Of a DNA stretch of 18,946 nt, positions 17,382 to 18,946 are shown piece by piece; within the stretch, counting starts at the first letter, position 1; each line of letters starts with the position of its first letter. Both the position numbers and the translations under genes were made by a program. The DNA is from Wuchereria bancrofti (Eukaryota > Nematoda > Chromadorea > Rhabditida > Onchocercidae), in contig SSBO01000009.1 of NCBI GenBank assembly GCA_005281725.1, positions 10,176,609 to 10,195,554 on the forward strand, written 5' to 3'. A model generated the notes under the pieces. It saw nothing but the letters and a program-made list of their open reading frames with translations, was not told the origin of the DNA and searched no databases.

Positions 17382-17876
17382 TGTTGTGGAAGCAAAATCT
17401 ATCTTGGAAAATTTGATAATTTAATTTATTATTTCGGGAGAGGTCGTTGATTACAGGGAGACTCGTTGAATGTAGGTGTAAGTGTGTGGGGTGACAGAGG
17501 AAGAGAATAATCCTTTATTAAGAAGCAACCGTACAATCTTGATAGATCCAACAAAAACTGATGCATTATACATGTTAAGATGTGGGAGTGGTTTATAATC
17601 AGACATTTTTACAAAGAAGAAATCGTTTAGACATGATAATGAGTTACTTGAACAATAGGTTACAATGCAAGGGATTGCATGGATATCACAAAGAAATTAC
17701 AATGGGTGGCAACTATAATTGGTTACACATAGATGGAAGCTCATAGCATAGGATTGTTATAAGATCAAAGGTCAGCTAAACGAGTGCGATGCATTGCAAA
17801 GGAAATTATAATGGATTGCTATATTAAGCAGTATTAACAACATTTATTCAGCTTCACGATATTGAAATTCGCGACA
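17382..17876. mobile_element. Solo LTR of a retrotransposon, 495 bp
   Basis: The segment starts TGTTGTGGAAGC and ends TTCGCGACA, so it has TG..CA (TGT..ACA) ends. It is flanked by identical 5-bp sequences, CATAT at 17377-17381 and at 17877-17881, the expected target-site duplication. It is visibly GC-richer than its surroundings, has no coding frame, and no second LTR or internal region is present. That is the signature of a solo LTR left after recombination between two LTRs. A 5-bp duplication fits BEL/Pao or Gypsy elements. Minus-strand AATAAA motifs at 17514-17519 and 17843-17848 weakly suggest a minus orientation. It lies about 170 bp past the poly(A) signal of the repeat-protein gene. 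Confidence 0.78.
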
Positions 17877-17881
17877 CATAT

Positions 17882-18946
17882 GCATTATTTTTACATCATT
17901 TAAAATTATTTAATACTAATAGTAACGTTTAAATATTTTTATAAGATTTGAGTATAAATATGAATTTGAGCAAAATGTTGTGAAATGTTTGATATTTAAT
18001 TTAATTATAAGTTATTTTTTAAAAATTAGCAAATATTTTTGCCGTCTGATTAGTTTAATTTATTTTATTTGGAATGAGTATGCGAAACTTTTGAAACGAT
18101 TTTAAAAACAAATATGTAAATTTTTCCTCAATGAAACTGAAGTCATTTAAGTGATGCATAAAATATATGGAGAAATCCATCATTTGACAATTTTCGGGTA
18201 AAAATAATAATTTGTAAAGTTGGTTGTTCAATAAATCATCAAATTTTGCTACCTGAGGATTTATTCTTTGAATTAATTTGATTTCAAAAACATTCCACTT
18301 GTATAAAGATTTAATTTAATAGTTCAATGTGAGAAAGGACGGTTCACCTGGTGTATTTTCTATTGAAAGCAAAACGAAAGGAATTAATATTTATGATTTT
18401 TTCATTGTTTTTTTTTTTTCACGGTTATTTTAATAAAATTCTTCGTTTCATTGTTTCTTTTTCTTTTAAGAATTTTTCTGAGAGTAAGTTAAGTTCCAAT
18501 GAGCGCAGTTTCTAAGAGAATTAATGCTGCTTAAATTGACAATATTTTGTCTTGATTTCAATTGAATTTTTAATATTTCAGTTTTAATTCAATTTATTTC
18601 GTTTTATTTCTATAATATTTCATCTTCTTTTAGTCTCTTTAAAGATCGTTTCAGCTTGGAATATTTGTATAAATCTTTTTTGGTAGAATAGTTTAATCTG
18701 TTCAATTTTTAGCATAATTTCAAGCATATATGATTGTAAGTCACTTAAGGTTCAGTAAAAACTTTCGCTGTGATAGTCTTTTTGAAATGAATTATTTTCG
18801 CTTTTTCATGCAATTTAAGATTTCATCGAATAATGGAAATTTGAAATGAAAGTTGGATCAAAATATATAATATTTTGATATGCTCTCAATAACTGAATTT
18901 CTTTGGGTTACTCTGACTTTTTGAAGCTAAGTGAATTACCGGTCGT
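17882..18946. other. AT-rich noncoding DNA to the window end
   Basis: No gene, RNA or ordered repeat recognised. A CACCAG|GTGAAC string near 18345 on the minus strand resembles a donor but has no supported exon. Confidence 0.55.

Noticed and set aside
1..18946. CRISPR array or bacterial operon
   Set aside because: The direct repeats are contiguous tandem units without unique spacers of even length, and the genes are intron-split and eukaryotic.

Overview
The window looks like nuclear DNA of a nematode, most likely a filarial or other spirurid worm. It is extremely AT-rich, its genes are cut by short introns with GT..AG ends, and candidate acceptors for trans-splicing (T-rich ending in TTTTAG or TTATAG) lie just upstream of both gene starts. 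No bacterial-type gene, tRNA or rRNA was recognised. The species assignment is inference.

Layout. Positions 1-8300 hold no recognisable gene. They contain a 74-bp minisatellite (1283-1578), a 525-nt nearly pure pyrimidine tract (1756-2280) that produces long artefact ORFs, an AAT/ATT microsatellite field (4069-4490), a 23-bp-arm palindrome (5835-5885) and a 49-bp satellite with a 98-bp dimeric higher-order unit (6316-6785). A few coding-like fragments that I could not assemble into a gene lie at 7737-8900.

Two genes are well supported. A seven-exon minus-strand gene (9007-11412) encodes a 421-residue BROX homologue: a BRO1-domain protein ending in a CaaX prenylation box. A plus-strand gene (13727-17088) encodes a small repeat protein of about 250 residues. 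It has a tetra-cysteine and poly-lysine N-terminal region and four copies of a module close to AGT[H/F]DPNYQTLAxxxxDIFGxDK, with introns recurring at the same place in the module. The genes are head to head, separated by about 2.3 kb that holds a candidate BROX leader exon and several small tandem repeats.

The repeat gene shows much internal duplication. Intron 1 carries a nested duplication that includes an ectopic copy of the exon 3 end with its splice donor. A degenerate extra module exon at 16357 has no good donor and runs into an ATT microsatellite that reads as poly-isoleucine. Downstream of this gene, 17382-17876 is a solo LTR, recognised by TG..CA ends and a perfect 5-bp target duplication (CATAT). 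The two genes show no obvious functional link; their proximity is probably incidental.
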